Below are positions 39,703 through 51,514 of a stretch of 64,000 nt of DNA, piece by piece (the stretch's first letter is position 1; each line of letters starts with the position of its first letter). The notes beneath the pieces are model-generated. The model was given only the letters and a program-made list of their open reading frames with translations, made no database searches and had not been told where the DNA came from. The DNA comes from Diacronema lutheri. Lineage: Eukaryota; Haptophyta; Pavlovophyceae; Pavlovales; Pavlovaceae. The position numbers and the translations under genes are program-made. Location: positions 124,001 to 188,000 of the forward strand of contig JAGTXO010000007.1 of assembly GCA_019448385.1 (NCBI GenBank), given 5' to 3'.

Positions 39703-41304
39703 TCACGAGTCCTCCTCGCCGTGCACGGCCGCAAAGTCTTCCCTCCACGTGGCGCTCGGCATCGCGCCGTATGCGCTCGTTGGCGCGAGCAAGCGTGAGT
39801 AGGCGACCAAAGCGCACAGCGCGACGAGCACGCCGGGCACGAGGACGCGCAGCAGCCGCGTGCTGCGGGCGCGTGGCGGCGCGCCCGCCACGCCGCTCTT
39901 GGCACCTCGCGCGATGCCGCCCGCCCCCCCACCGAAACCGGCGCCCGCGCCACCGGTGCTGCGGCCATCGTGCGCGCCGCCGCGCCGGTACACGCCCGCG
40001 CTCTCGCCAAGTTTCTGCGGCCTGTGCGGCTGCTGCCGCTGCTCGCGCGGCTCGAGCGCGTCGCCATCATCATCGTCTGCCAACTGTGCGCCGCCCTCTG
40101 CGCCGCCGCCATGCTGGTTTTGCGCTTGGTCGTGCGCGGCTTGCTCCGTGTCCGCATTCGGGTTGTTGAGGCAAAAGACCATCTGAAAGAGCAGCTCGCG
40201 CTTGCCGTCGAGCTGCGCGCCCGCCCATTCGGCGCGCAGCTTGCTCGCGTCCTCATCGGCCTCTGCGCTCGGCTCGGTGCGCTCGAGGAGCATCTCAAAG
40301 CACGCCTCAAACTCGGCCTCGAGCTCGGGTAGGTCCATCGAGCGGATCGTGTCGTGCACGTCCGACATGTGCGCCGCCCGCTCCTCGCCGCCCGCAAGAC
40401 CGTCGTCGTCGTCGTCGTAGCCGTCGTCGCCGTCACCGTCGAATATGGACGCGCCGTGCTCGAAAGCGGGGTCGGCGAGCTGCTCTTCCACGGCGAGGAG
40501 GAGTCGCGTCTGCCCGAGCGCGTCCTGCTTGTCGATTGAGCCGAGCAGCGCCTTCTGGTCCGTGTCGGACAGCCGGTCGAACGCGCGCGCCCAACGCTCA
40601 CGCAGCTCGTCGAAGGGCAGCGCGCTCACGTCGCGCTCGTCGGTGGCGTCATCGACGGACAACGCGCGCTGCCGCGCCGGCGAAGCGCCATTACCGCCAC
40701 GATCGTCACCACCGCCATGGCCGCTACCGCCGTCCTCGTCGCCGGCAGCGTTGGCGTCGACGCGCGCGTCGCCGCCGTCGCCGTCCTCCTCCTCCGCGGC
40801 GGCGAGCTGCTGCTCGACGTCGAGGAAAAGGTCGTAGCGCTCGGCGAGCGAGCGGCCGGCAAGCGCCTTCTCGATGGTCGCGCGGTCCTCCGCCGAGACC
40901 ACATCGAAGACCTGCGCCCACAGCTCGTCGAGCTCGTCCTCGGTCGGCACACGGTCGCTCCCAGCCGGGCTGCCATCGGCCGCGCCGCCGTGCTCGGCGG
41001 CGTGCTCGCCCGCGTCGTCGCCCGACTCGAGGATATCCGACACCTGGCGCAGCACCTTGTCCTGCTCGGCGGGCGTGCAGCCGCGCAGCTCGTCGAGCAC
41101 CATCTCGCGCTCGTGCTCGCTCAGCCGCTCGAGCAGCTCCGTCGCGCCCGGCGGCAGATCGTGCGCGAGCGCCACGGCCGGCTCGCCGGCCGACGCCGCG
41201 GCGCCCATGCGTGCGCCTATCTCGACGGGCGCCGCCGCGTCGGCGCCCTCGCCCTTCGCGCCCGATGAGGGCGCGAGAGCAGCTAGCTCGTCGGTGGTGT
41301 CCAT
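39703..41304 (-). CDS. acidic tail-anchored membrane protein, unknown function
   Basis: The protein is 533 residues; the start is MDTTDELAAL at 41304, chosen because DDX41 begins 85 bp away on the other strand. It contains three or four similar helical segments: ELLERLSEHEREMVLDELRGC, ELWAQVFDVVSAEDRATIEKALAG, ERWARAFDRLSDTDQKALLGSID and ELEAEFEACFEMLLERTE. These are possibly a repeat, separated by Asp/Gly-rich linkers. The C-terminus has one hydrophobic segment (LLRVLVPGVLVALCALVAY) followed by about 28 residues, as in tail-anchored proteins of the ER or outer organelle membranes. No family is recognised. Confidence 0.7.
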   Translation of the reverse strand: MDTTDELAALAPSSGAKGEGADAAAPVEIGARMGAAASAGEPAVALAHDLPPGATELLERLSEHEREMVLDELRGCTPAEQDKVLRQVSDILESGDDAGEHAAEHGGAADGSPAGSDRVPTEDELDELWAQVFDVVSAEDRATIEKALAGRSLAERYDLFLDVEQQLAAAEEEDGDGGDARVDANAAGDEDGGSGHGGGDDRGGNGASPARQRALSVDDATDERDVSALPFDELRERWARAFDRLSDTDQKALLGSIDKQDALGQTRLLLAVEEQLADPAFEHGASIFDGDGDDGYDDDDDGLAGGEERAAHMSDVHDTIRSMDLPELEAEFEACFEMLLERTEPSAEADEDASKLRAEWAGAQLDGKRELLFQMVFCLNNPNADTEQAAHDQAQNQHGGGAEGGAQLADDDDGDALEPREQRQQPHRPQKLGESAGVYRRGGAHDGRSTGGAGAGFGGGAGGIARGAKSGVAGAPPRARSTRLLRVLVPGVLVALCALVAYSRLLAPTSAYGAMPSATWREDFAAVHGEEDS

Positions 41305-43282
<1,978 letters not shown>

Positions 43283-43662
43283 GACTTTTCATTCGTCGGG
43301 TCGGGTCGGCCCCATTTTTTTTGGTTAGGCGGTGCCACTGCCAGACGCACAGATCGATCGAGGGAATGAGGACGGCAAACGCAGTGTGCACGCGGAGAAG
43401 CTCGGCCTTTCCAGATGACCCGCATGCCGAAATGACCCGCGCGCCGCTCTTCGCGCACCTTTTTGGAGTCACGCAGCCGCGCCAGCCCGACCGCTCGGCA
43501 GCGGTCGCATCGTCCGTGCTCGCGTGGGGCGCATGCTCTGCGCGCTGCGGCGAGCGCACGCTCGGCGTCGGTGTGCAACGATGGCGTCCAGCGCGCCGAG
43601 CCGCGGCTGCTGCTGCCCAGCACGCCAATTGAGGGCGTGCGCGCGCGCGGAGGGGGGATTAA

Positions 43663-43706
<44 letters not shown>

Positions 43707-44072
43707 GGCGGAGGCCCAGCGAAGCGCGCTGCGAGGCGCGCACGCCAATTGAAGCTGCCACTGCTGCTGGCGGCTCATGTGTCGTCGCCACTGGCTGCCT
43801 GCATCGTGCACTCCTGCAAACCGTCCGCGCGGACGCGCCGGCCGCAGCCGCGCGGCAACGCCGAGCCGATCGATGCGCGCGATGTGCAGCCGCGCGAGCC
43901 GCGGCTGCAGGAGGGGAGCGGCAGGGAAATCCACGGTGCTGCAGCGCGCAGCAGGCGACGCAGTGCGAGACAAGAGGCACTTCTTCCTGGGCGCGCGCAA
44001 AGTGGTCGCCGACCCATCGACCAGTCCGAGCGCGACAGGTCCGAGCCAGGCCGCCTCGCGCGCCTCCAACGG
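43283..44072. other. convergent spacer with the longest poly-G run
   Basis: It lies between DDX41 and the GT90 gene 3' ends. It contains the 43-G run and two CACGCCAATTGA-type motifs (43621 and 43741) flanking that run. Frames reading into it are Arg-rich and not supported. Confidence 0.6.
43663..43705 (+). repeat. poly-G run, 43 nt
   Basis: This is the longest homopolymer in the window, flanked about 40 bp away on each side by the same 11-mer CACGCCAATTG (43621-43631 and 43741-43751). Confidence 0.95.
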
Positions 44073-45455
44073 TCAGTCGCCATGGTCCGCATATACGCCC
44101 AGCGACATGTTGTACGGGAAGACGAGCTCGCGGATCTCGTACATGTCTGGACGCTTCCAGTGGCCGTCGAGGATGAACTTGTACTTGGCCACGGGGATCG
44201 CGTTCGGGTGGCGCACGACGGGGAAGCGCATCATCCGCGCGTAATGCTCGAGCAGGTCAGCCCAGTACAAAACGACCACATTTTTGAACGTGATCAAGCG
44301 GCGCGCAACGTCGAGGCCGAGGCGCGCGCGCTCCAAGGCGAGGTCGGGGTGCTTGCGAAAGCACGAAAGCGTCGTCATCAAATCAGACATGTCGAGCTCG
44401 ATCGGAAAGACGTGCGGGATCCGATGCACGCTCGCCGAGAGATAAACGTCGTACTTGCTTGCCATCAGCACGAGCGTTGTGCCCGTGTGCATCAGGTTGG
44501 GCAGCCGGTTGGCCTGACCGTTGCCGTCGAGGTGCATCACGTAACGGTAGCGCTTTGCGCGTGCCATCGGCATGCCCTTGCCGATCGAGATGAAACGCGA
44601 GAGCACGCGCGTCTCGTTCTCGCTGCCAAACATTTGCGTCAGCCTTGAGTCGATCCAGCCGGGGAAGATCGTGCTCAGAGCAGACAGGCGCGCGCGGCTG
44701 TTGGCGCTCCAGCCGTCGAGGTCGACGCGCGGGCCATTCGCCGAGCCACGGTACTGCAGGCGCGGGTCGCGGTGCTCCCAGTCCTCGCGCTCCTCGGCGG
44801 TCGGCCGGCCGGCGCACCGCTCGCGGCTCGGCGCAGGCGTCCAGCGTGAGACGCCCGTGTCGGTCGGCACGTGGTATGTGCGCTGGTCGGGCGGCGTTGA
44901 GGCGAGGGTGGCGTGCGCAAGGACGGGGAACGGCGGCGTGCCGTCCCCCGTGTGCAACAAGAAGTCCACGTCGGGAAGGCCGACGCGCCTGGCCGCGCAC
45001 GCAATGTGCCGAACGTGGCGGAGGAGCGTGCGCGGGTACTTCGTCGCGAGGCTGTGCGCCTTGTCGTGCACAATGAGAATCTCGTTGTTGATGATCTGCA
45101 GGCGAACCTGCGCCGACACGCCCGGAAGCCGGGCCGCCGCAAACTCATCCGCGCCCAGCGGCCGGTTCGGGAAGTCCATGCATAGCGTCGAATGGTTGCC
45201 GAGCACGCACGGCCGCTCGCGCGTCGCGAACACGCGCTCGCACACGTCGCCGCGGATCGGCAAGGTGGGCACGGGGCAGCTTGCAGGGAGCACTCGCGCG
45301 CCCACGCTTCGCCTCGGCCCACGCGCCCATAGCGTGCACGCCACGACCAAAACGACGATAAGGAGAGCGAGCCCCCCACGCGCGACGCCGACCACCATCG
45401 GCCGGCCGACCGCCGAGGAGCGCGCAGACAAATTGCTCGCGACGTTCGTCTGCAC
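44073..45455 (-). CDS. GT90/CAP10-like glycosyltransferase, type II membrane protein
   Basis: The protein has 460 residues. An N-terminal signal anchor (VARGGLALLIVVLVVACTLWARGPRR) places the catalytic part in the ER or Golgi lumen. The CAP10/GT90 core is visible: SRFISIGKGMPMARAKRYRYVMHLDGNGQANRLPNLMHTGTTLVL, then ASVHRIPHVFPIELDMSDLMTTL and a helix with WADLLEHYARMMRF. Relatives are POGLUT1 (O-glucosylation) and fungal capsule xylosyltransferases; donor and acceptor here cannot be told. Cysteines in the stem (CPVPTLPIRGDVCERVF..CVLG..TLC) suggest disulphides. Start MQTNVASN at 45455, single exon. Confidence 0.8.
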   Translation of the reverse strand: MQTNVASNLSARSSAVGRPMVVGVARGGLALLIVVLVVACTLWARGPRRSVGARVLPASCPVPTLPIRGDVCERVFATRERPCVLGNHSTLCMDFPNRPLGADEFAAARLPGVSAQVRLQIINNEILIVHDKAHSLATKYPRTLLRHVRHIACAARRVGLPDVDFLLHTGDGTPPFPVLAHATLASTPPDQRTYHVPTDTGVSRWTPAPSRERCAGRPTAEEREDWEHRDPRLQYRGSANGPRVDLDGWSANSRARLSALSTIFPGWIDSRLTQMFGSENETRVLSRFISIGKGMPMARAKRYRYVMHLDGNGQANRLPNLMHTGTTLVLMASKYDVYLSASVHRIPHVFPIELDMSDLMTTLSCFRKHPDLALERARLGLDVARRLITFKNVVVLYWADLLEHYARMMRFPVVRHPNAIPVAKYKFILDGHWKRPDMYEIRELVFPYNMSLGVYADHGD

Positions 45456-46139
45456 GGGGAGTTTGCAGCAGCGAGGACGCCGAAAAAGGACCGAGGTTTG
45501 AGGTTTCTCGTGCCAATCATTCTCCTGTTACCCATCACAATAGTTAAATCCCCGGCTATTGGGAGACCCAATAATGAGAGCCTCTCGTCGCGAGAAGCAC
45601 AGCGGACGCGGCTCGTCGCGACTCGCGACGCTATGCGGCCCCGACGCGGCTGCCCTGACGAACTTTTTTTGCTTGGAGATGGTCCCCAATGACCTTGTCG
45701 ACCGAACCCCGTTGCCAGGTCGGCGATCGACCGCGTCGCCTCCTCGCACGGGCGGCGCGACGCGGCGCGCGCCGGCGGTGGGCCGCGTGGGCGGGGGCGG
45801 CGCGTGAGCGCGGGAGGGGCGTGCTGCGCGGCGCGCGGCGGAGCAGGCGCGACCGGCGCGCGGGCGCGATTGCACAACGTCAGTCCCACCGATTTTGCCG
45901 GTTCCGCCGCCTCCGCCGCCGCCCCTATGCGCGCCGCGCAGGCAAGAGCGCGAGGCCAACTCGATCTTCGAGCGTATCGACGGGCACTTACGGGGTATCG
46001 AATCGGTGCACACACAAGCTCGCCGACTAGCGCGCACACCGCGGGGCACACGCCTGCGCCCAAATGCGCGCTGCTGATGGTTTTCAATGAGCCGTCGTCG
46101 GATACGGGCAAACCGTATATACCTTGGCGATGCGCGGGG

Positions 46140-46219
46140 ATCGACGACATTGGTGGCTACTCGATTCCCCCGCAGCTGGTGCTGACCCCGCTGTCCTGAC
46201 GTAAGCGCCGTTAGTATAT
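46140..46219 (+). repeat. TTAGTATAT small repeat family, copy B
   Basis: This is the same 80 bp as 27859-27938 (ATCGACGACATTGGTGGCTA... to CGCCGTTAGTATAT). Here it runs straight into an inverted copy of the terminus, making the palindrome at 46209-46226. Confidence 0.9.
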
Positions 46220-46226
46220 ACTAACG
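46209..46226. repeat. perfect 18-bp palindrome
   Basis: CGTTAGTATATACTAACG is its own reverse complement. The right arm continues ACGACGCTTCCGAC, the inverse of the element end seen near 28040-28061 (GTCGGAAAGCGTCGTTAGTATAT), so two element termini meet head to head here. Confidence 0.9.
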
Positions 46227-46460
46227 ACGCTTCCGACGCACGCCGAGGCCCGAAGATCGTCGACGACGACCGCCACCCCCGAGCCGCCGCCTGCCACGTC
46301 GCCAAGCCGCCCGCCGCCGCTGCAGAGCGCGACGCCCGCCGCCAGCGAGCCGCCGCCCTCCCCGCCGCGTCGCAGCCCCCTGCCACCGCCGCGAAGCGCA
46401 CCGCCACCCGCCGCCAGCGTGGCAAGCGCCGCGATGCTGGCCGCGTGGCCGCGCACGCGC

Positions 46461-47340
46461 GCCCCGCCGCCCCCAAACCCACCGACCGGGGCGAAATGTG
46501 TGTGTTTCGTGGTGCCGGCGCAGTCGATGGGCAGGGGCGGCGGGGCGCGCGGAGCGCGGCCATCAGAGCGCGAGGGCGCAGCCGTCGCAAGCGAAGGTTT
46601 CGTCGTAGAGAAGGTCACGCCGCCGTCGCTCGTGCGGCCGTGCGCGCGCGCCCCGCCACCCCCAAACCCACCGACCGGGGCGAAAAGTACGTTGTTCGCG
46701 GTGCCGGCGCAGTCGATGGGCAGGGGCGGCGGGGCGCGCGGAGCGCGGCCATCAGAGCGCGAGGGCGCAGCCGTCGCAAGCGAAGGTTTCGTCGTAGAGA
46801 AGGCCACGCCGCCGTCGCTCGTGCGGCCGTGCGCGCGCGCCCCGCCGCCCCCAAACCCACCGACCGGGGCGAAAAGTACGTTGTTCGCGGTGCCGGCGCA
46901 GTCGATGGGCAGGGGCGGCGGGGCGCGCGGGGCGCGGCCATCAGAGCGCGAGGGCGCAGCCGTCGCAAGCGAAGGTTTCGTCGTAGAGAAGGCCACGCCG
47001 CCGTCGCTCGTGCGGCCGTGCGCGCGCGCCCCGCCGCCCCCAAACCCACCGACCGGGGCGAAAAGTACGTTGTTCGCGGTGCCGGCGCAGTCGATGGGCA
47101 GGGGCGGCGGGGCGCGCGGAGCGCGGCCATCAGAGCGCGAGGGCGCAGCCGTCGCAAGCGAAGGTTTCGTCGTAGAGAAGGCCACGCCGCCGTCGCTCGT
47201 GCGGCCGTGCGCGCGCGCCCCGCCACCCCCAAACCCACCGACCGGGGCGAAGGGTACGTTGTTCGCGGTGCCGGCGCAGTCGATGGGCAGGGGCGGCGGG
47301 GCGCGCGGAGCGCTGCCAGCAGAGCGCGAGGGCGCAGCCT
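46461..47340 (+). repeat. 189-bp minisatellite, about 4.7 copies
   Basis: Unit starts (GCCCCGCC) are at 46461, 46650, 46839, 47028 and 47217, exactly 189 bp apart. Copies differ at few positions; the first copy is the most diverged. As 189 = 63 codons, several frames on both strands stay open through the array (for example a plus-strand 63-residue unit APPPPNPPTGAK...VRPCAR). There is no upstream start context or domain, so coding is doubtful. Confidence 0.95.
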
Positions 47341-47419
47341 GGATGGCAAAGGCAGGCGTCGTCAAGGCAGCCGGCGTTTCGAAGCTGCCGGCAGTATATA
47401 CCTTGGCGGTGTGAAGCGC

Positions 47420-48292
47420 TCACACATGGTACTTGCGCTCCTCCGCGCGGTACTCGCAGAAGCCGACAGCCTCCTGCGTGCGCGAGAAGGGCAGCGCGTC
47501 ATGCTCGCCGGCGGGCTCGCCGGCCTTGATCGCGGCGAGCGCGCGCTCGTGCGCGCGGATTGAGGCGTTGAGCAGGTCGAGCGGGTACGCGGCCATCGTG
47601 AAGCCGAGGCGCGCGAGCTCGATGGGAGCGATGCGGGGCGTGAGCCCGTTCGCGAGCATGTTCGCCATTTTGTGGCCGGGCACGCGCTCGCAGTACGCGC
47701 GCATCTCCTCGCGCGACACGGGCGCCTCGAGGAAGGTCATGTCGGCGCCCGCGGCCGCAAAGCCCTCGCAGCGCGAGATGGCCTCCTCAAGGCCGAGCAC
47801 AGCGCGCGCGTCCGTGCGAGCCATCACGAGCGGCGCGCAGTCGCCGAGCTCGTCGCGCGCGTCGCACGCGGCGCGCACGCGCAGCAGCGCCTCCGCACGG
47901 CTGACGACGGCCTTGCCCTCGGTGTGCCCGCACCGCTTGGGCGACACCTGGTCCTCGATCATCAATCCGGCGACGCCGGCGCGCGCGTACTGCCGCACGG
48001 TCTGCTTCACGTTGATCGCGTTCCCGTAGCCCGTGTCCGCGTCGGCGATGATCGGCAGGCTCGTAGCTCCGCACACGGTGCGCGCAGCGGCCACCATCTC
48101 GCCCAGGCCGAGCAGGCCCGTGTCCGGGACGCCGTGCACCGCGGCGACGCCAAAGCCCGTCATGAACGCGGCGTCAAAACCCGCGCGCTGCACCGTGCGC
48201 GCGGTGAGCCCATCGTACACGCACGGGAGCAGAAGGACGTCGTTGGTCTCAGCGCAGCGCCGCAGCAGTTGGCGAAGGCGCGCCGCTGCCAT
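47420..48292 (-). CDS. isocitrate lyase/PEP mutase superfamily C-C lyase
   Basis: The protein has 290 residues in one exon, with start MAAARLRQLL at 48292. The TIM-barrel motifs of the family are clear: DAAFMTGFGVAAVHGVPDTGLL, PIIADADTGYGNAINV (metal-binding Asp pair), GLMIEDQVSPKRCGH with the catalytic Cys of the K(K/R)CGH signature, VMARTDARAVLGLEEAI and ADMTFLEAP. A Cys in KRCGH points to lyase activity (methylisocitrate or 2,3-dimethylmalate lyase-like) rather than PEP phosphonomutase. The exact substrate is uncertain. It is divergent from the ERI1-like gene. Confidence 0.9.
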   Translation of the reverse strand: MAAARLRQLLRRCAETNDVLLLPCVYDGLTARTVQRAGFDAAFMTGFGVAAVHGVPDTGLLGLGEMVAAARTVCGATSLPIIADADTGYGNAINVKQTVRQYARAGVAGLMIEDQVSPKRCGHTEGKAVVSRAEALLRVRAACDARDELGDCAPLVMARTDARAVLGLEEAISRCEGFAAAGADMTFLEAPVSREEMRAYCERVPGHKMANMLANGLTPRIAPIELARLGFTMAAYPLDLLNASIRAHERALAAIKAGEPAGEHDALPFSRTQEAVGFCEYRAEERKYHV

Positions 48293-48359
48293 TCGACCAC
48301 CCTCGTGGTGAGCGCCGTCGCCCTTGCGCACACGACGATCCAATTTTCCCGCGCAGACG
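48293..48359. promoter_or_regulatory. 67-bp divergent promoter with E2F-like site
   Basis: TTTTCCCGCGC at 48344-48354 matches the E2F consensus TTTSSCGC and lies just upstream of the ERI1-like ATG. Motif-based only. Confidence 0.4.
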
Positions 48360-49358
48360 ATGGCCGCCCGTGATCGTGAAGAAGACCAAGGCGTGGCGCA
48401 GGCGCAACGAGCGCCGATGGTTGGGCGGCCTGGGTGGGGTAGCCTGCGGCCGCCGACGCCCAGGGACATTGCACCTCGACGGACGCACAAGGGCCTCGAC
48501 GCGCCCGTGCCTGCGTTCGAGTACCTCGTCGTGCTCGACTTTGAGTGGACGGCGGACAACCGCCGGCGGCTAGAGCCGGTCTCGGAGATCACGCAGTTCC
48601 CGTCGGTCCTCGTGCAGCTCGCCGGCCTGAGCACGCGCGTCCTCGACGAGTTTGACACTTTTGTCCGCCCGCGCTTCAACCCGGCGCTCACGCGCTTCTC
48701 GATCGAACTGACCGGCATCACACAGGCAGACGTCGACGGAGCGCCGCCGCTCGAGGACGTGCTGCCGCGTTACGTGGCGTGGCTGTGTTCGCACGGCCTC
48801 GCCGATGCCGACGGTCGCAAGTGCGGCCTGTGGGCCTTCTGCACCTGGTCGGACGCGGACGTTGGCACACAGCTCGCGACGGAGGCGCGCGTCAAGGGCC
48901 TCGCGCTCCCGCCGTGCTTCAGCTCGTGGGTGGATCTGAAGGCGGCGTACCGCTCGCACTTCAAGGTGGAGGCCAAAGGCGGGCTGCGTGCGTGCGTCGA
49001 ACGGCTCGGCCTCGCGTTTGACGGCCGCGCGCACAACGGGCTGGTCGACTCGCGCAACACGGCAAAGATCGTGGTGCACATGGCCGCAGGGCGCAGCTAC
49101 GCGCACGGCGCCTACGTCTTCAGGCGGCCCACGCGCGGGCTCGACGCGTCGGGCCGACCCTACGGCTCGCGCGCGCGCGCGCGCAGCCCGCCCGCCGCGT
49201 CTGCGAGCGCGACGCCGGCCCCTGGCGCGCTGTTGGGCGAGCCCGTGGCTCCGCCGCAGGGCGCGAGTGCCGCCGCCGGCCGAGGCTGCCAGAAGCGGCC
49301 CCGGGAGCTGGACAGGGTGGCGATTGATGCTGCGCTCGCGCCCCAGCCGGAGCGATGA
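48360..49358 (+). CDS. ERI1-like DEDDh 3'-5' exoribonuclease
   Basis: The protein has 332 residues, first ATG at 48360 (a TTG-begun extension was ignored; ATG 48414 region is an alternative). The DEDDh exonuclease fold is seen: LVVLDFEWTADNRR (first Asp and Glu), EITQFPSVLVQL, FNPALTRFSIELTGITQADVD, FCTWSDADVGTQL (second Asp), and HNGLVDSRNTAKIVVHM (His and last Asp). ERI1 relatives trim histone mRNA ends, 5.8S rRNA or small RNAs; lack of a SAP domain makes it closer to ERI2/ERI3-type proteins. The C-terminal 65 residues are low-complexity. Confidence 0.9.
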   Translation: MAARDREEDQGVAQAQRAPMVGRPGWGSLRPPTPRDIAPRRTHKGLDAPVPAFEYLVVLDFEWTADNRRRLEPVSEITQFPSVLVQLAGLSTRVLDEFDTFVRPRFNPALTRFSIELTGITQADVDGAPPLEDVLPRYVAWLCSHGLADADGRKCGLWAFCTWSDADVGTQLATEARVKGLALPPCFSSWVDLKAAYRSHFKVEAKGGLRACVERLGLAFDGRAHNGLVDSRNTAKIVVHMAAGRSYAHGAYVFRRPTRGLDASGRPYGSRARARSPPAASASATPAPGALLGEPVAPPQGASAAAGRGCQKRPRELDRVAIDAALAPQPER

Positions 49359-49430
49359 TGAGGATGGCCAGTGACGACTTGCGAGTTGCGAACTTGCTGA
49401 GGCAGTGAGTGACTGTCTGAGACTGGCTGC

Positions 49431-50352
49431 ATGTCGGACGTCCACTTCGCGCAAGTTGCGGAGCACGCTGTCGAGCACGGATCTCTCCGTGTTCCGCGCG
49501 GCCAGATGGCCGTTTTGGGCGGCGTGTTCTTCTGCGTTTTCTTCGCGTACGACATGATCCAGGGCTACGCGGCGCAGCTCTACGGCGCGACGCTCGCTGC
49601 GAACTGCGAGGCCGCCTTGTACGCCTCGTTCACCGCGTCCTGCGTCGCCGCGCCTGCGATCGTCGACTCGCTCGGCAGCCGCGTCGCGCTCTTCGTGGGT
49701 GCGCTGTGCTACGCTGGCCTTGCACTCGCGAGCCTCGGCTACGCCTCCGCCGGCGCGCCGCCCGCGCTGCGGCCGCTCGTGGTCGGCGCGGGCGCGCTCG
49801 TCGGCGCGGGCGCGTCGTTGCTGTGGACGGCGCAGGGGCGCGTCATGCTCGCGCAGCGGGGCGGTGCGGGGCCAGGCGGGGCGTTTGCGCTCTTCTGGGG
49901 GCTCTTCAACGCAAGCGCCGTCGCGGGCGGCCTCGTCAGCTGGGGCTACTTTTCGCGCAGCCCGCTCACACCCGGAGGCGAGGCCCCCCTTTTCGGAGCC
50001 TTTGGCGCTCTCACGTTCGTGGGCGCGCTCGGCGCGTTCGCCCTGCGCCCGCTGCCGTCCGACGCGAGGTGGCGGACGCACGCGCGCGCGCGCACCGCCC
50101 TTCGCTCGCCGTGCGCGGCCGCGCGCTTCGTCGGCACGCATCTGCTCGCAACCGTGCGTGTCCTCAGCCAGGCGCCCTTCATGCGCGCGTCGCCTCTCTG
50201 GCTCGCGACGGGCATTGCGCCTGCGTGAGGCGCCGCGCCGAAGCCGCGCGCGCGCGTCACTCGAGCCGCGCGCGCGCGTTTGCGCACCCCGGCGCAGTGC
50301 CGGCGTGCGCGCGCGCTCATGCGCATCCTTCCCCCTTCGCGTCCCCCCCTCT

Positions 50353-50388
<36 letters not shown>

Positions 50389-51415
50389 AAAAAACACGCA
50401 CCCACTCTCCGGCGGCAGTTACGAGCTGGCGACCTTTGCGGACCGATTCCTTGCGCCGTCGCCCCTCGGCCTCGGCCTCGCCCTCTTCTACGCGGCTGAA
50501 GCCGCCGGCGGCGCGCTCGCTGGCGCGCTGCTCGACCGGGGCGCGCGCGCCACCGCGCGAGCAGCGGACGGGCGCGCGCGCGACGGCGCCACGCGCCACG
50601 CGCCCTGTGCGTGCAGCGCTCGGTCGCACGCATCCGCGGCGCGCGCCGTGCTCCACGTGGCACTCGCATTTGGCTCGATCGGCAGCGCCGTCGCCTTCGC
50701 GCTCGAGACGGCCGCGCTGCGCGGCAGCCGTGCGCGGCGACCGCTGGCGCGCGACATGGCGCGCTCGCTCCCGCCGCTCGCTGCGCTTGGCTTCTGGGGC
50801 GCAGCCGACGCTCTCAGCCAGGCATTCGTCTACTGGCACATCGCCGCGCATGCCGCCGGCGCCACGCTCGCCAGCGCGCCGTCCGCGCTCGATGCGGCGT
50901 GCGACGCGTTGCCCGTCGCGCAGGCCGTGCACAGCGCCGACGACGGGTGCGATTCGACCGACGCGCACGAGGCCGCTCTGCTTGCGCATGCGCTGCCAGT
51001 CGAGGGGGACGAGGGCGCGCACGCGACGGATGCCCTGCGGCATGCCGCGCCGCTCCGCGTGGGCGCTTGCGTTGGCGCGCTCGACGAGCAGGCGCAGGTA
51101 GCACCGCCATCCTCTCGGGAGCTGCCGGACGGACGCGCCGCCGGCGAGCCGCAAGGGCCCGCCACGGCCGCCGAGCGCGAGTCGGCGCTGGGCCGCGCGG
51201 TGGGCTGCTTCAAACTTGTCCAGTCTCTCGGCTGGTGCATCGGCTTTGCACTCTCGCCGCCGCAGCGCGTGCCGCCGCGCGCGCAGGCCATTGGTGCGTG
51301 GCTCCTTCTGCTCGTTGCAGTCGCGCTCCTTGCTCTACTGCCCGCACGCACGCGCGACGGCGCGGCGGCGCACACGCGCGTTGAGCGCGACTGCGCAGAG
51401 GACGCCGGTCGGTGA
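49431..51415 (+). CDS. UNC93-like major facilitator membrane protein
   Basis: Exons 49431-50224 and 50419-51415 make about 596 residues. Hydrophobic helices with the UNC93 family layout are visible: MAVLGGVFFCVFFAYDMIQGYAAQLYG, SRVALFVGALCYAGLALASLGYA, VVGAGALVGAGASLLWTAQGRVML (an UNC93 hallmark), GAFALFWGLFNASAVAGGLVSWGYF, then after the intron FYAAEAAGGALAGALLDRG, ALGFWGAADALSQAFVYWHI and IGAWLLLLVAVALLALLPA. The intron (50225-50418) starts GTGAGG, ends GGCAG, and holds a 33-C/8-A tract; it restores A-Y-E-L-A-T-F-A-D. A long hydrophilic loop (residues about 465-540) sits near the end. Transported substrate unknown. Confidence 0.85.
50354..50394 (+). repeat. C33-A8 homopolymer tract in the UNC93-like intron
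   Basis: A run of 33 C is followed by eight A, ending 24 nt before the predicted splice acceptor. The region could serve as an unusual all-C polypyrimidine tract. Confidence 0.95.
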
Positions 51416-51514
51416 GAAGGCGCTCCGGAAGCCGCGTTCGGCCTCGCGCCGTGTGGCTCAACACGTTTTGGGTGGGTTGGACGCTGCAGGAGTGCGCACG
51501 CCTTGCTCGCGCGC

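Larger units (their letters stand above)
45456..47419. other. 2-kb spacer dominated by repeats
   Basis: It contains the TTAGTATAT repeat copy B, an 18-bp palindrome, the 189-bp minisatellite and two GTATATACCTTGGCG motifs at 46115-46129 and 47394-47408 bracketing the array. The first 600 bp hold no recognised gene. Confidence 0.6.

Noticed and set aside
46461-47340. CRISPR-like array
   Set aside because: Units are 189 bp, contiguous and repeated in full, with no unique spacers. It is a minisatellite.
46211-47365. 384-codon minus frame through the minisatellite
   Set aside because: It is open because the period is 63 codons. Several frames are equally open and no start context or domain supports any one.
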